DNA of 64,000 nucleotides from G965247475 sp965247475 (GTDB taxonomy: Bacteria > Chloroflexota > UBA11872), in contig OZ252016.1 of NCBI GenBank assembly GCA_965247475.1, forward strand, positions 2,046,001-2,110,000. Direction: 5' to 3'. The position numbers were made by a program, and so were the translations under genes. The first letter of the stretch is position 1; every line of letters begins with the position of its first letter. Below are positions 16,436-24,055 of the stretch, piece by piece. Under the pieces are notes generated by a model. It saw only the letters and a list, made by a program, of their open reading frames with translations, did not search any database and was not told the DNA's origin.

Positions 16436-19357
16436 ATGCGCCGCATTCCCGTCGGGCGCGCGGACACGCTCGCGATCACGTTCCTCACCGCCGTGGTGTT
16501 CGCGGCCTTCGGTCCGGCGTGGGCCGTGGGCGGGCTGTTCTTCGAGCTCGACACGCTCAAGCAAAACGCGCCGTTCATGGAGTACGCGGCGGCGGCGATC
16601 CGCGGCGGCGAGCTTCCGCTCTGGAATCCATATCTGGCCGCCGGGTTTCCCCAGTTCGCCGAGGGCCAGACAGGCGTCTTTCACCCCGTCAACCTCCCGT
16701 TTCTGGCGCTCGGCGCGGCCGAGCCGCTGCTGGTCTGGGGCCCGCCCATCCGGTCGCTGCTGGCGGCGCTTGCCGCCTTCGCCCTTGCGCGCGCGCTGCG
16801 GCTCTCACCCACGGGCTCGGCGCTCGCGGGACTCGTCTACGGGCTCGGCAGCTTCGCGGTTGCACAGCAGCACCACCTGAACATTGCGGGCGCCGCGCCC
16901 GCGCTGCCGGCGATGCTGGCCGCCTGGGAGATGGCGTTCCGCACCACCGCCCCGCTGCGGCGCGTCACCTGGTTCGCGCTGGCGGCCACGGCGTTCGCCG
17001 TGGCGCTGGTGGCGGTGCATCCGCAGACGGCGCTCATCACGGGGCTGGGCGTCGCGGCGTATGTGGTCGCCTCGCTGCTCGTGGGGCGCTGGCGCGAACG
17101 CCGCTCCTGGCGGGGACGCGCCGCCGCGCTCGCGTGGTCGGTCGGCGGCGGCGGTCTAATCGTGGTCGTGGCGGCGGGCCTTGCCGCGGTCCAGATCCTT
17201 CCGCTGGCCGAGCTCATCCAGCGATCCGGACGCGGTGCCGCGCTCGCAGCGAGCGAAGCCTCCCGCTTCGCCGTTCCACCGCTGGGCGCGGTGCAGCTGG
17301 CGTTTCCCGCGATCTTCGGCGATGCCGACGGCTACTGGTTTTCCTGGAACCGCTGGGAGACGGCCTTCTATGCCGGGCTCACGCCGCTCGCCTTTGCCCT
17401 GCTCGCGATCCTCCGGCCCACCCGGCTCGTCGTCGTGCTCGCGTCGCTGGCGCTGCTTGCGGTGCTGATTGCGGGCGGCGCCCAGAGCCCGGTGCCACTC
17501 GCCGAGCTCGTGCACGGGATTCCCGGACTCGATCGAGCACGCGCGCCCGGCCGGTTCACGATTGTCGCCGTCCTCATGCTCGGCATGCTGGCGGCCGCCG
17601 GCCTCGATGCCTTCGTGCGCCGGCCGTCCGCTCGTCGGGTCGCAGTTGTCGCGGGCTTGATCGTCGCCGCATTCGCGGCGCTCGTGGGGCTGCGCGCCTG
17701 GGCGGGCAGCGGTCTCGATGCGCGGGACGCCATTGCCGCCTGGCTCGGCACCCAGCCCGAGCTCGCGGGGATCGCGCTATCGACCGATCGTGAGGACCTG
17801 GTTCTCGAATCCCTGAACCCGGCGCGTCTTTCGAATCTGGCGCCGGTCGTCCTCAGTCTGGCGGCGTTGAGCGCGGCCGTGCTCGCGGCGCGACGGCCCT
17901 CCCGCGTGGCGCTGCTGGCGCCGGTCGTCGCGGGCCTGGCCGCGATGGAGCTCGGTCTGTTTGCCGCCACGTTCCACCCGGTGGCGCCGGTCGAGGACGT
18001 TCTCAGCCCACCGCCGCTGGCGCGTGCGGGGACCCCGTTGCAGCCGTTCCCGCGCACCTATATCTCAGAGGCCGTGGATTCGGGATCCAACCGGCTGTTA
18101 CCCGCGCGGATCGCCGAGGCCACGGCATACACGCCGCTCATCCCGTCACGCACCGCTGCCGTCCTGGAGGCCTGGGAGCTCAATCCGCCGCGGGTCGCGC
18201 GCGTGATCGGCGCCGCGGCCGCCGTGTACCTGTCGGACGACGAACGGGGCTTCGAGAGCTACGGCGTCGAAGGCCTCTCGGTCACCTACTCGGTCAACCG
18301 GCCTTCCCTGGTGATCGATGAGTGGTCGCCCGCCGCCGAGGGCTTCTTCGAGCTTCCGTCAGTGCCGAACGCCCGCGAGCTGCACCTCGTGTTGTCGATG
18401 GACGGCGCCGCACCCGCGCCGGAGGGCGAACCAATCGCGAGTCTCGAATGGCTCGACGGCGCTGCAGTCGTCGATACGCACCCGCTGCGCGCCGGGCGTG
18501 AACTGTCCGAACGCACCGCCTTCGGACCGCTGCGACACCGCGAGCCCGCGCACTCGCTGGGCGAGGTAGCGGCGACGGTTGGCAAGCCGATCGATAGCTT
18601 CTACACGCTCGGACGGATCCCGGTTCCGACCGCGGCGTCGCCGCGAGCCGCGCGGATCAGGGTGCTGCGCGAGGGCGCGCGGGTGCGCGTCCACGGCCTG
18701 TCGCTCATCGACGAGCTCGGAGGCGTCCACAGGTTCTGGGCGCCGCAGCTCGAGCTCGTGCCCGGCGACGAGCCGGTGCTCATCGGGCGGTTCGATCCCG
18801 GCGCCCGATTCGAGCTGCGGAGCCGCGTGCAGCTCGTGGACAGTCCCGACGAGGCGCTCGAGCGCATGCTCGTCGACCACAGCCAGTACCCGCCGCGAGT
18901 GGTCGTGGAGGCCGGGCCGTTCGGTCCCTCGCTCGATCCGGCGATGTTCGGCGATCTGCCGGCGGGCGACACGATCGCCGGGTCGGTGCGGCTGGTCGCG
19001 GAATCACCCCACGCGCTGTCGCTGGATGTCCGGGCCGACGAGCCCGCCATGCTCGTCATTCGCGACGCCTACGATCCGTCCTGGAAGGCCGCCGTCGACG
19101 GCCGCACGGTCCCGGTGTTCCCGATCGACGTCGCCATGCGCGGCCTGGCCGTGCCGCCCGGCGATCACCGGGTCGAGCTGTGGTTCGATTCGGCGCCGTT
19201 TCGTATCGGATCCATCATCTCGCTGGCGTCAGTTGCGCTGGTCGCCGTGTTCTTCGTCGGCCTTGCCGTGCGGGCGCGCCGCTCGGCTGACGTAGGTCCG
19301 CCCACGACCGCGGATTCAACGGGTCCTTCTATATCGCAAGGTCCTCTTCCCGAGTAG
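16436..19357 (+). CDS. YfhO-like polytopic membrane protein (GT-C type glycosyltransferase superfamily)
   Basis: A 973-residue protein. The first approximately 550 residues hold about a dozen hydrophobic helices. RGGELPLWNPYLAAGFP in the first external loop is typical of GT-C/YfhO proteins. A soluble region follows (about 560-920), closing with SWKAAVDGRTVPVFP and RGLAVPPGDHRVELWF, the YfhO C-terminal signature, then one last membrane helix. YfhO relatives glycosylate envelope polymers such as teichoic acids in Gram-positives; here the acceptor is unknown. ATG 16436 begins a short basic segment just before the first helix; longer readings run through repeat-like DNA. Confidence 0.8.
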   Translation: MRRIPVGRADTLAITFLTAVVFAAFGPAWAVGGLFFELDTLKQNAPFMEYAAAAIRGGELPLWNPYLAAGFPQFAEGQTGVFHPVNLPFLALGAAEPLLVWGPPIRSLLAALAAFALARALRLSPTGSALAGLVYGLGSFAVAQQHHLNIAGAAPALPAMLAAWEMAFRTTAPLRRVTWFALAATAFAVALVAVHPQTALITGLGVAAYVVASLLVGRWRERRSWRGRAAALAWSVGGGGLIVVVAAGLAAVQILPLAELIQRSGRGAALAASEASRFAVPPLGAVQLAFPAIFGDADGYWFSWNRWETAFYAGLTPLAFALLAILRPTRLVVVLASLALLAVLIAGGAQSPVPLAELVHGIPGLDRARAPGRFTIVAVLMLGMLAAAGLDAFVRRPSARRVAVVAGLIVAAFAALVGLRAWAGSGLDARDAIAAWLGTQPELAGIALSTDREDLVLESLNPARLSNLAPVVLSLAALSAAVLAARRPSRVALLAPVVAGLAAMELGLFAATFHPVAPVEDVLSPPPLARAGTPLQPFPRTYISEAVDSGSNRLLPARIAEATAYTPLIPSRTAAVLEAWELNPPRVARVIGAAAAVYLSDDERGFESYGVEGLSVTYSVNRPSLVIDEWSPAAEGFFELPSVPNARELHLVLSMDGAAPAPEGEPIASLEWLDGAAVVDTHPLRAGRELSERTAFGPLRHREPAHSLGEVAATVGKPIDSFYTLGRIPVPTAASPRAARIRVLREGARVRVHGLSLIDELGGVHRFWAPQLELVPGDEPVLIGRFDPGARFELRSRVQLVDSPDEALERMLVDHSQYPPRVVVEAGPFGPSLDPAMFGDLPAGDTIAGSVRLVAESPHALSLDVRADEPAMLVIRDAYDPSWKAAVDGRTVPVFPIDVAMRGLAVPPGDHRVELWFDSAPFRIGSIISLASVALVAVFFVGLAVRARRSADVGPPTTADSTGPSISQGPLPE

Positions 19358-19384
19358 ACGCGACCCATCCGCCGCTATGTGTGG

Positions 19385-19407
19385 GGTCCCGACCTGATGG
19401 TCGGACC
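19385..19407. terminator. Hairpin between convergent genes
   Basis: GGTCCCGACC-TGAT-GGTCGGACC can pair as a 9-bp stem with one bulged base, 28 bp past the YfhO-like stop and before the convergent oxygenase. There is no T tract. The gap 19358-19487 shows nothing else. Confidence 0.35.
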
Positions 19408-19487
19408 ACCCGGGCCGCTCGTGCCTGTGGACGCCGGTGGGGCGTCAGTCGCTGCCCGTATCGACGCCTTAGCCGACGGTGCCGCGA

Positions 19488-20468
19488 CTAGGCGCACAGC
19501 GCATGATCGCCGCTCCAGCGCGCCGTCTTGACAGGTCTCGCTGAGCCCGACGCAATAAAGCTGTCACGCACGTCGAGCCAGCGTTTCCGCCAGGTTGCGG
19601 GGTCGCGCAGCTCGGATTCCGGGTTGGCCCGGCTGCGCGCGACGAATCCCGGGAGGAAGCTTCGCCCGCTGGGCTGGCCGATCGGGTTGTATCGGATATC
19701 GAGACTCCAGCGAATCTCGTCGCTGACGTTGGTGAGCGAGGCGTGCATGCAGCGGCGGTGCATGAACAGCACGTCGCCGCGCGACATCGGCACCGGACGG
19801 ACGCGGTCCTCGGGGATCAGTGCGTCGGGAATGCCGTTTCCCTCGATCTGCGGGCAATGAACCCGCAGACCTTCCGTGTGGCTGCGCGGCACCAGCTTCA
19901 AACATCCGTGGCGCTCGCTGGCCTCGGTCAGCGGCAGCCAGACCGTCAGCACCTCGCTCTCGTCGGCGTCGGCGGTGACGACGCCGTTGTCCTGATGCCA
20001 TCGGGTCGTGGCGTTCAGCGCCGTTAGCCGTCCGTGCGTCAGCAGGTGCTCGGGCACCTTGATGCGCACATGCTGCACCGGATTGGAATAGATCTCAGCG
20101 CCGATGAGCGACTCGACGCCATCGAGCAGACGCTCATTGCGCAACAGATCGAAGACGGCCGGCCCGAAGTGGGCCTGGGAATCAGGGTTCAACGTACGCC
20201 CGGCGAGCACCGGAAGATTGATGTCGAACGGATCGGGGTCCAGGCATCCCGCGTCTTTGACGATCGAGATCGCTCGCTCGCCGAAGGGCAGGTCGGCGTG
20301 TGTGCGCTCGATCTCGCCGGCCGCGTGCATTCGCCGGCTCACCCGATCGAGGACATCCGCATACTCGTCCATGACAGGCCGCAGATCTTCGTCAGGGACG
20401 AGCAGATTGGGGGCGACCACGTAGCCCTCACGGTTGAAGTGCTGAACCTGCGCGTCAGTCAGCTTCAT
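19488..20468 (-). CDS. Phytanoyl-CoA dioxygenase (PhyH) family protein
   Basis: Predicted Fe(II)/2-oxoglutarate-dependent oxygenase of 326 residues. The metal-binding facial triad is visible as His158-X-Asp160 in RWHQDNG and a distal His (H242 in MHASLTNVS). Arg253 in EIRWSLDIRY is the likely 2-oxoglutarate ligand. It is the last gene of a three-gene minus-strand run after two TIM-barrel isomerase paralogues, which suggests a small catabolic pathway for a sugar-like or lipid-like compound. The substrate is unknown, as for most environmental PhyH proteins. Confidence 0.85.
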   Translation of the reverse strand: MKLTDAQVQHFNREGYVVAPNLLVPDEDLRPVMDEYADVLDRVSRRMHAAGEIERTHADLPFGERAISIVKDAGCLDPDPFDINLPVLAGRTLNPDSQAHFGPAVFDLLRNERLLDGVESLIGAEIYSNPVQHVRIKVPEHLLTHGRLTALNATTRWHQDNGVVTADADESEVLTVWLPLTEASERHGCLKLVPRSHTEGLRVHCPQIEGNGIPDALIPEDRVRPVPMSRGDVLFMHRRCMHASLTNVSDEIRWSLDIRYNPIGQPSGRSFLPGFVARSRANPESELRDPATWRKRWLDVRDSFIASGSARPVKTARWSGDHALCA

Positions 20469-20586
20469 GGACAGGTCCTCGGCGTGGAGGCTTGCCGGCA
20501 GTCGCTCCGAGTATTTGCATCGTGCTCACCCACGCCATGCAGGCGTCTTGAAGTGCTCAACCGAATGGCCCCCGCGCCGGATCCTA

Positions 20587-21525
20587 TCACCCGGAGGCCG
20601 CGCCTACCCGCTCGAGCACCGATCGCAGGTACGCGATGTTCTGCTCCATGGCCCATTCGAAGTCCCACGACACCGTGTTCCCTTCCATCGCGAGCCAGCC
20701 CCCGTAACCGACCGCCGCCAGGGCTGCCAGCGCGAAGCGCCAGTCGACGCTGCCATCGCTCAGCACCGTTTCTTTGATGTACACCGTCCGGTCCAGGTCC
20801 GGGAGATGCACGCGCCTCGAGTTCTTCACGTGGACGTACACCGTCCGCGGCGCCAAGCGCGTGATTGCCTCCTCGCTGGTTTCCTCCGGCGTCGCGTATG
20901 TCCAGATGATGTTCCCAAGATCAGGGTTCGCGCCGGCATTGGGCCGATCGGCCGCGTCGAGGATTCGCAGCGTTGGTTCGCTGGAATCCGCATAGCAGTA
21001 TTGGTGAACCTCCACCGCCACCACGATTCCGTGCTCGGCCGCCGCGTCGGCGATCTCAGCCAGCGCCGATGCGGTCAACTCGAACTCCTCGTCCGTGGCC
21101 AGTCGAGCGCTTCCGACCGAGATCTGGCCGCCGAGCATCCAGTTCATAGGGACCGAGGCCACCGCCTCTTGAGCCAAGCGTCCCGGCAACGTGACGTCGA
21201 GGACATCGGCGCCCAAGCGGCTGGCGATCTCCACCGATTGGAAGCTGCGGTCGAGCCGCTCCTGCCGCGTGGCCCGCTCGGTGAAGTTGAAGCTCTCGCC
21301 CCGGTAGGCGGCCGCCCGAAGCTGATGACCCGCGAGCTCGTCGCGGATCTCATCGGCTTGCGCCAGCGCCATAGGCCCCGGCGGCAAGTTCAGCGCCGAC
21401 ACCTCGGTGCCGTCGAACCCCGCGTCGCGGCCCCATGCGAACAGCCGCGCTCGCGCATCCGGCGGCAGCTCCGGCCTTTCCGCATAGGGATGGAGCTTGT
21501 TGGGCCATCGAAAGGCGATCCGCAT
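20587..21525 (-). CDS. Sugar phosphate isomerase/epimerase-like TIM barrel, paralogue B
   Basis: A 312-residue protein of the xylose-isomerase-like/AP-endonuclease-2 TIM-barrel superfamily. Candidate metal ligands are in VAVEVHQYC (Glu), GANPDLGN (Asp), YVHVKNS (His) and the final WLAMEGN (Glu). It is about 75% identical by eye, without gaps, to the gene directly upstream. The start ATG shares its A with the upstream TGA stop (TGATG, 21523-21527), so translation is coupled. The likely reaction is isomerisation or epimerisation of a keto sugar or inositol; not determinable further. Confidence 0.82.
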   Translation of the reverse strand: MRIAFRWPNKLHPYAERPELPPDARARLFAWGRDAGFDGTEVSALNLPPGPMALAQADEIRDELAGHQLRAAAYRGESFNFTERATRQERLDRSFQSVEIASRLGADVLDVTLPGRLAQEAVASVPMNWMLGGQISVGSARLATDEEFELTASALAEIADAAAEHGIVVAVEVHQYCYADSSEPTLRILDAADRPNAGANPDLGNIIWTYATPEETSEEAITRLAPRTVYVHVKNSRRVHLPDLDRTVYIKETVLSDGSVDWRFALAALAAVGYGGWLAMEGNTVSWDFEWAMEQNIAYLRSVLERVGAASG

Positions 21526-22457
21526 CAGCCTGCGCCGATCCGCTCGAGCACCGATCGCAGGTACGCGATGTTCCGCTCCATGGCCAACTCGTAGTCCCAC
21601 GTGAACATGTCTCCTTCGACCGTGAGCCAGCCGTCGTATCCGGCCGCCGCCAGCGTCTCCAGCGCGAAGCGCCAGTCGATGCTGCCTTCGCCCACCGTTG
21701 TCTCGCGCACGTACACCGCGCGGTCCAGGTCCGGGAGATACAAGCGCCTCGAGTTCTTCACGTGGACGTACACCGTGCGCGGCGCCAATCGCGTGATTGC
21801 CTCCTCACTCGTCTCCACCGGCGTCACGTACGAGCGGATGATGTTCCCCAGGTCGGGGTTCGCGCCGACGTTCGGTCGGTCTGCCGCGTCGAGGATTCGC
21901 AGCGTCGGTTCGCTGGAATCCGCATAGCAGTTCTGGTGAATCTCCACCGCGATCACGATGCCGTGCTCGGCCGCCGCGTCGGCGATCTCGGCCAGCGCCG
22001 ATGCGGTCAGCTCGAACTCCTCATCCGTGGCCAGTCGAGCGCCGCCGACCGAGACCTGGCCGCCCAGCATCCAGTCACCAGAGAACGATGCCGCCGTCTC
22101 TCGCCGGAACGTTCCCGGCAGTGAGAGGTCCATGATCCCGGCGCCCAGGCGGCTCGCGACCTCCACCGACTGGAAGCTGAGGTCGAGCCGTTGCTGCCGC
22201 GTGGCGCGCTCGGTGAAGTTGTAGCTAGCGGCCTGGTAGGCAGACGCTTGCAGTTGATGGGCGGCCAACTCGTCGCGGATCTGCTCGGCCTGGGCCAGCG
22301 CGTCAGGTCCCAGCGGCAGGTTTTGGGACAGCAGTTCGTTGCCGTCGAAACCCGCGCCGCGGGCCCATTTGAAGAGCCGCGCTCGCGCGTCCGGCGGCAG
22401 CACCGAGCGCCCCGTGTAGGGATAGAACTTGGTGGGCCAGCGAAAGGCGATCCGCAT
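21525..22457 (-). CDS. Sugar phosphate isomerase/epimerase-like TIM barrel, paralogue A
   Basis: A 310-residue paralogue of the following gene with the same metal-ligand pattern (IAVEIHQNC, GANPDLGN, VHVKNS, WLTVEGD). ATG 22457 is preceded by a GGAG motif 7 bp upstream; longer readings are open but lack support. The two paralogues are almost identical between residues about 145 and 215, at both DNA and protein level, but diverge toward the ends. This points to tandem duplication with later divergence or gene conversion. It is the first gene of the isomerase-isomerase-oxygenase operon. Confidence 0.82.
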   Translation of the reverse strand: MRIAFRWPTKFYPYTGRSVLPPDARARLFKWARGAGFDGNELLSQNLPLGPDALAQAEQIRDELAAHQLQASAYQAASYNFTERATRQQRLDLSFQSVEVASRLGAGIMDLSLPGTFRRETAASFSGDWMLGGQVSVGGARLATDEEFELTASALAEIADAAAEHGIVIAVEIHQNCYADSSEPTLRILDAADRPNVGANPDLGNIIRSYVTPVETSEEAITRLAPRTVYVHVKNSRRLYLPDLDRAVYVRETTVGEGSIDWRFALETLAAAGYDGWLTVEGDMFTWDYELAMERNIAYLRSVLERIGAG

Positions 22458-22556
22458 CACCGGGCTCCGGCGCATGTGCCACACACGGCGCACGGCCGTG
22501 CGCACTCGTATCCTACGCCGCCTTGCGTTGGCTGGCGCGGCGGCGCCCGCCGGCGC

Positions 22557-22844
22557 CTACCGATCGACTGCGGTCTGGAGCGCCTCGCACACCGCCTGCG
22601 CCCGCGCATCGCGCATCGCCAGCTCCAGGTTCGGGGCGTCATAGTCCCGCGCGAACGCGGCAATCACGGCCTCCAACGCGTCGAGCGTCAACGGGTCGAA
22701 CCCACGCGAGGCCGCCCACTCGGCCAGCGCCCGCAGTGCCGCCACTTGCGGCTGACGCGTGAATGCCGTGGATTGGTTCCGACCACGGCCAGCGTTGCCC
22801 CCGCGACGGCCCTGCGCTCGATCGGGCGACCGCTCGGCGGGCAT
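22557..22844 (-). CDS. Small unrecognised protein (95 aa) behind a leader hairpin
   Basis: The minus-strand frame is open to 23321, but the ATG at 22844 has a strong GGGAGG ribosome-binding site and lies just after a terminator-like hairpin, so the 95-residue form is chosen. The N-terminus (about 1-28) is basic, with many Arg and Gly. Residues 29-95 look helical (VAALRALAEWAASRGFDPL, then LDALEAVIAAFARDY). No family is recognised. It is divergent from the HTH gene at 22987 across an AT-rich 142-bp spacer. Confidence 0.6.
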   Translation of the reverse strand: MPAERSPDRAQGRRGGNAGRGRNQSTAFTRQPQVAALRALAEWAASRGFDPLTLDALEAVIAAFARDYDAPNLELAMRDARAQAVCEALQTAVDR

Positions 22845-22861
22845 TGATGACGCCTCCCAAC

Positions 22862-22887
22862 AAAAAAAGGGGCAGCCAAGCTGCCCC
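22862..22887 (-). terminator. Intrinsic-terminator-like hairpin in the leader of the 95-aa gene
   Basis: On the minus strand GGGGCAGC-TTG-GCTGCCCC (22887-22869) is a perfect 8-bp stem with a 3-nt loop followed by seven T (22868-22862), a textbook intrinsic terminator. It ends only 17 bp upstream of the ATG of the downstream gene. No minus-strand gene lies upstream that it could terminate, so it may act as an attenuator or a 5' stabilising stem. Confidence 0.75.
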
Positions 22888-22897
22888 TGCCGCGAGT

Positions 22898-22927
22898 ATT
22901 CTTCCCGAAGTTGATATTTGCTGTCAA
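22898..22927 (-). promoter_or_regulatory. Candidate promoter for the 95-aa gene (minus strand)
   Basis: TTGACA at 22927-22922 is a perfect -35. AAGAAT at 22903-22898 after 18 bp is a four-of-six match to -10. Transcription would begin near 22891, a few bases before the leader hairpin. The surrounding DNA is unusually AT-rich. A TATGCT on the plus strand (about 22955-22960) could serve the divergent HTH gene but has no clear -35. Confidence 0.45.
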
Positions 22928-22986
22928 GTATGGACTTCTGGCTCAATAGAGATATGCTGTAGGCGCCCGAGGTCTCCAAAGCACCC

Positions 22987-23448
22987 ATGTCGCCGGATAC
23001 AGAGCCCCAGCGGCGCGAGTTCGCCAGGCGCCTGCGCGCCTTCATGGGATACGCGGATCGGACGCTCGACAGCGTGGCCGCGAGCCTGCAAGCGCTCGGC
23101 GTGCCCGCGAGTCCCAGCACGGTCAACCGCTGGGCACGCGGGCAGTCCGCGCCCAGCGTGTTCGCCGCCGGTGCGCTGGCGCAACTCGTCGAGGAAGCGG
23201 GTCTCGCGCCGCCGGGCGACGGCACCAAATGGCTGCTTGGCGAGGTCCCGGTCGCCGCGCGCGCACCCGCCGTTCCCGACCTGGACGCCGCGGTTCGCGA
23301 CTGGAACTTTCGGACCAGCACCCCGGAGCTGGCCGACGCGCTTGCCGAGCGGGGCGTCCCCGCCGCCTATCGCAAGCCGCTGGCCGAGCTGCTGGAGCGC
23401 ATCATCGCCGAGCAAGGCGACCCACCCGACCGCCACGACGACCGATAG
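22987..23448 (+). CDS. Helix-turn-helix DNA-binding protein (lambda-repressor/XRE-like)
   Basis: A 153-residue protein. Residues about 8-75 have the HTH_XRE pattern: REFARRLRAFMGYADRTLDS, then VPASPSTVNRWARGQSAPS, where STVNRWARGQ matches the recognition helix. The C-terminal half (about 95-140) is a separate helical region of unknown role. It is divergent from the 95-residue gene, so it could regulate the shared spacer, as many XRE regulators do. It ends 57 bp before the tRNA-Gly gene. Confidence 0.75.
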   Translation: MSPDTEPQRREFARRLRAFMGYADRTLDSVAASLQALGVPASPSTVNRWARGQSAPSVFAAGALAQLVEEAGLAPPGDGTKWLLGEVPVAARAPAVPDLDAAVRDWNFRTSTPELADALAERGVPAAYRKPLAELLERIIAEQGDPPDRHDDR

Positions 23449-23468
23449 CCGCTCGCGGGCCGCCTGGC

Positions 23469-23474
23469 TACAAT
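23469..23474 (+). promoter_or_regulatory. Candidate -10 element (TACAAT) of the tRNA-Gly gene
   Basis: TACAAT lies 31 bp before the mature 5' end of the tRNA, a sensible distance for a short pre-tRNA leader. No good -35 is seen. Confidence 0.35.
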
Positions 23475-23505
23475 ACCCACGCCGGGTCTGCGGGCCTGGC
23501 GCCAC

Positions 23506-23580
23506 GCGGAAGTGGCTCAGTGGTAGAGCATCTCCTTGCCAAGGAGAGGGTCACGGGTTCGAATCCCGTCTTCCGCTCCA
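23506..23580 (+). tRNA. tRNA-Gly (anticodon GCC)
   Basis: The cloverleaf is complete: acceptor GCGGAAG pairs with CTTCCGC, the D arm is GCTC...GAGC, the anticodon stem CTCCT/AGGAG holds loop TTGCCAA with anticodon GCC, and the T arm CGGGTTCGAATCCCG follows. The discriminator base T and CCA end are encoded. Total 75 nt. I saw no second copy of its 3' end nearby that would mark an integrated element. Confidence 0.97.
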
Positions 23581-23606
23581 GACTCGCGTTTACTGGATCT
23601 CTGACC

Positions 23607-23798
23607 TCACGCCGCGCACGTCATGTCGGCGCCGCAACACATTGGCGACTTGATCTTGCCGTGATCGTTCGGGCACCTGGAGATCTGAACGGTCGAACCG
23701 TCATCGGTTTGCAGGGTGTCGTTGACCAGAGGGGCGCCGCACTTGCCACAGGTCGCATTGACGGACATCCCGCACGACGGGCATTCGTAGGTGGCCAT
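23607..23798 (-). CDS. Small zinc-ribbon protein (63 aa)
   Basis: A compact protein with CPSC (6-9), CGKC (17-20) and a C-terminal cluster with CPND, MCCG and TCAA, suggesting at least one and perhaps two zinc sites. ATG 23798 has an AAAGGA ribosome-binding site; the open frame upstream to 24020 is not used. I recall very similar short proteins in marine bacteria and archaea annotated only as zinc-ribbon or hypothetical. The role is unknown. Its 3' end faces the tRNA-Gly gene. The 257-bp stretch 23799-24055 holds no gene; its right end carries the TetR operator. Confidence 0.7.
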   Translation of the reverse strand: MATYECPSCGMSVNATCGKCGAPLVNDTLQTDDGSTVQISRCPNDHGKIKSPMCCGADMTCAA

Positions 23799-23974
23799 TG
23801 GCAATCCTTTTCTTGGCACAGGACCAACAAATCCTGACACATCCGCTCGCGACCGACGAGCTTTGGAAGCCCTAGCCCCTATTGCGCCACCCAGACGGCG
23901 GCTGAGCTCCGCGTGACCGCCGTGTAGTTGGGCCGCCGCGTCCGCGACGAGGGGACCCGCCGGGGAGAAAAGCC

Positions 23975-24002
23975 TTGACCGTGTCCCATGCTCACATACA
24001 GT
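23975..24002 (+). promoter_or_regulatory. Candidate promoter of the tetR-MMPL operon
   Basis: TTGACC (23975-23980), a 16-bp spacer and TACAGT (23997-24002) make a plausible sigma-70-type promoter. Its -10 overlaps the left end of the palindromic operator at 24001, so repressor binding would block RNA polymerase. Confidence 0.5.
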
Positions 24003-24020
24003 GAATGAATGTTCATTCAC
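24001..24020. promoter_or_regulatory. TetR-type palindromic operator
   Basis: GTGAATGAA-TG-TTCATTCAC is a perfect 9-bp inverted repeat around a 2-bp centre. A further half-site (atgaatgaa, 24021-24029) follows directly. It lies 36-55 bp before the tetR start. The size and position fit autorepression by the TetR-family protein encoded next. Confidence 0.75.
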
Positions 24021-24055
24021 ATGAATGAATCATCACTCAGGGCGGAGTAGGCGAG

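Noticed and set aside
22557..23321. A 254-residue protein on the minus strand
   Set aside because: The upstream part is antisense to the HTH gene and crosses the hairpin and promoter-like elements; the ATG at 22844 has a strong ribosome-binding site.
22557..23448. Toxin-antitoxin pair
   Set aside because: The two genes are divergent and 142 bp apart rather than overlapping on one strand, and the 95-residue protein matches no toxin fold I know.
23506..23580. tRNA-Gly as an attachment site of an integrated element
   Set aside because: No integrase gene and no duplicated 3' tRNA segment were seen; flanking genes look chromosomal.
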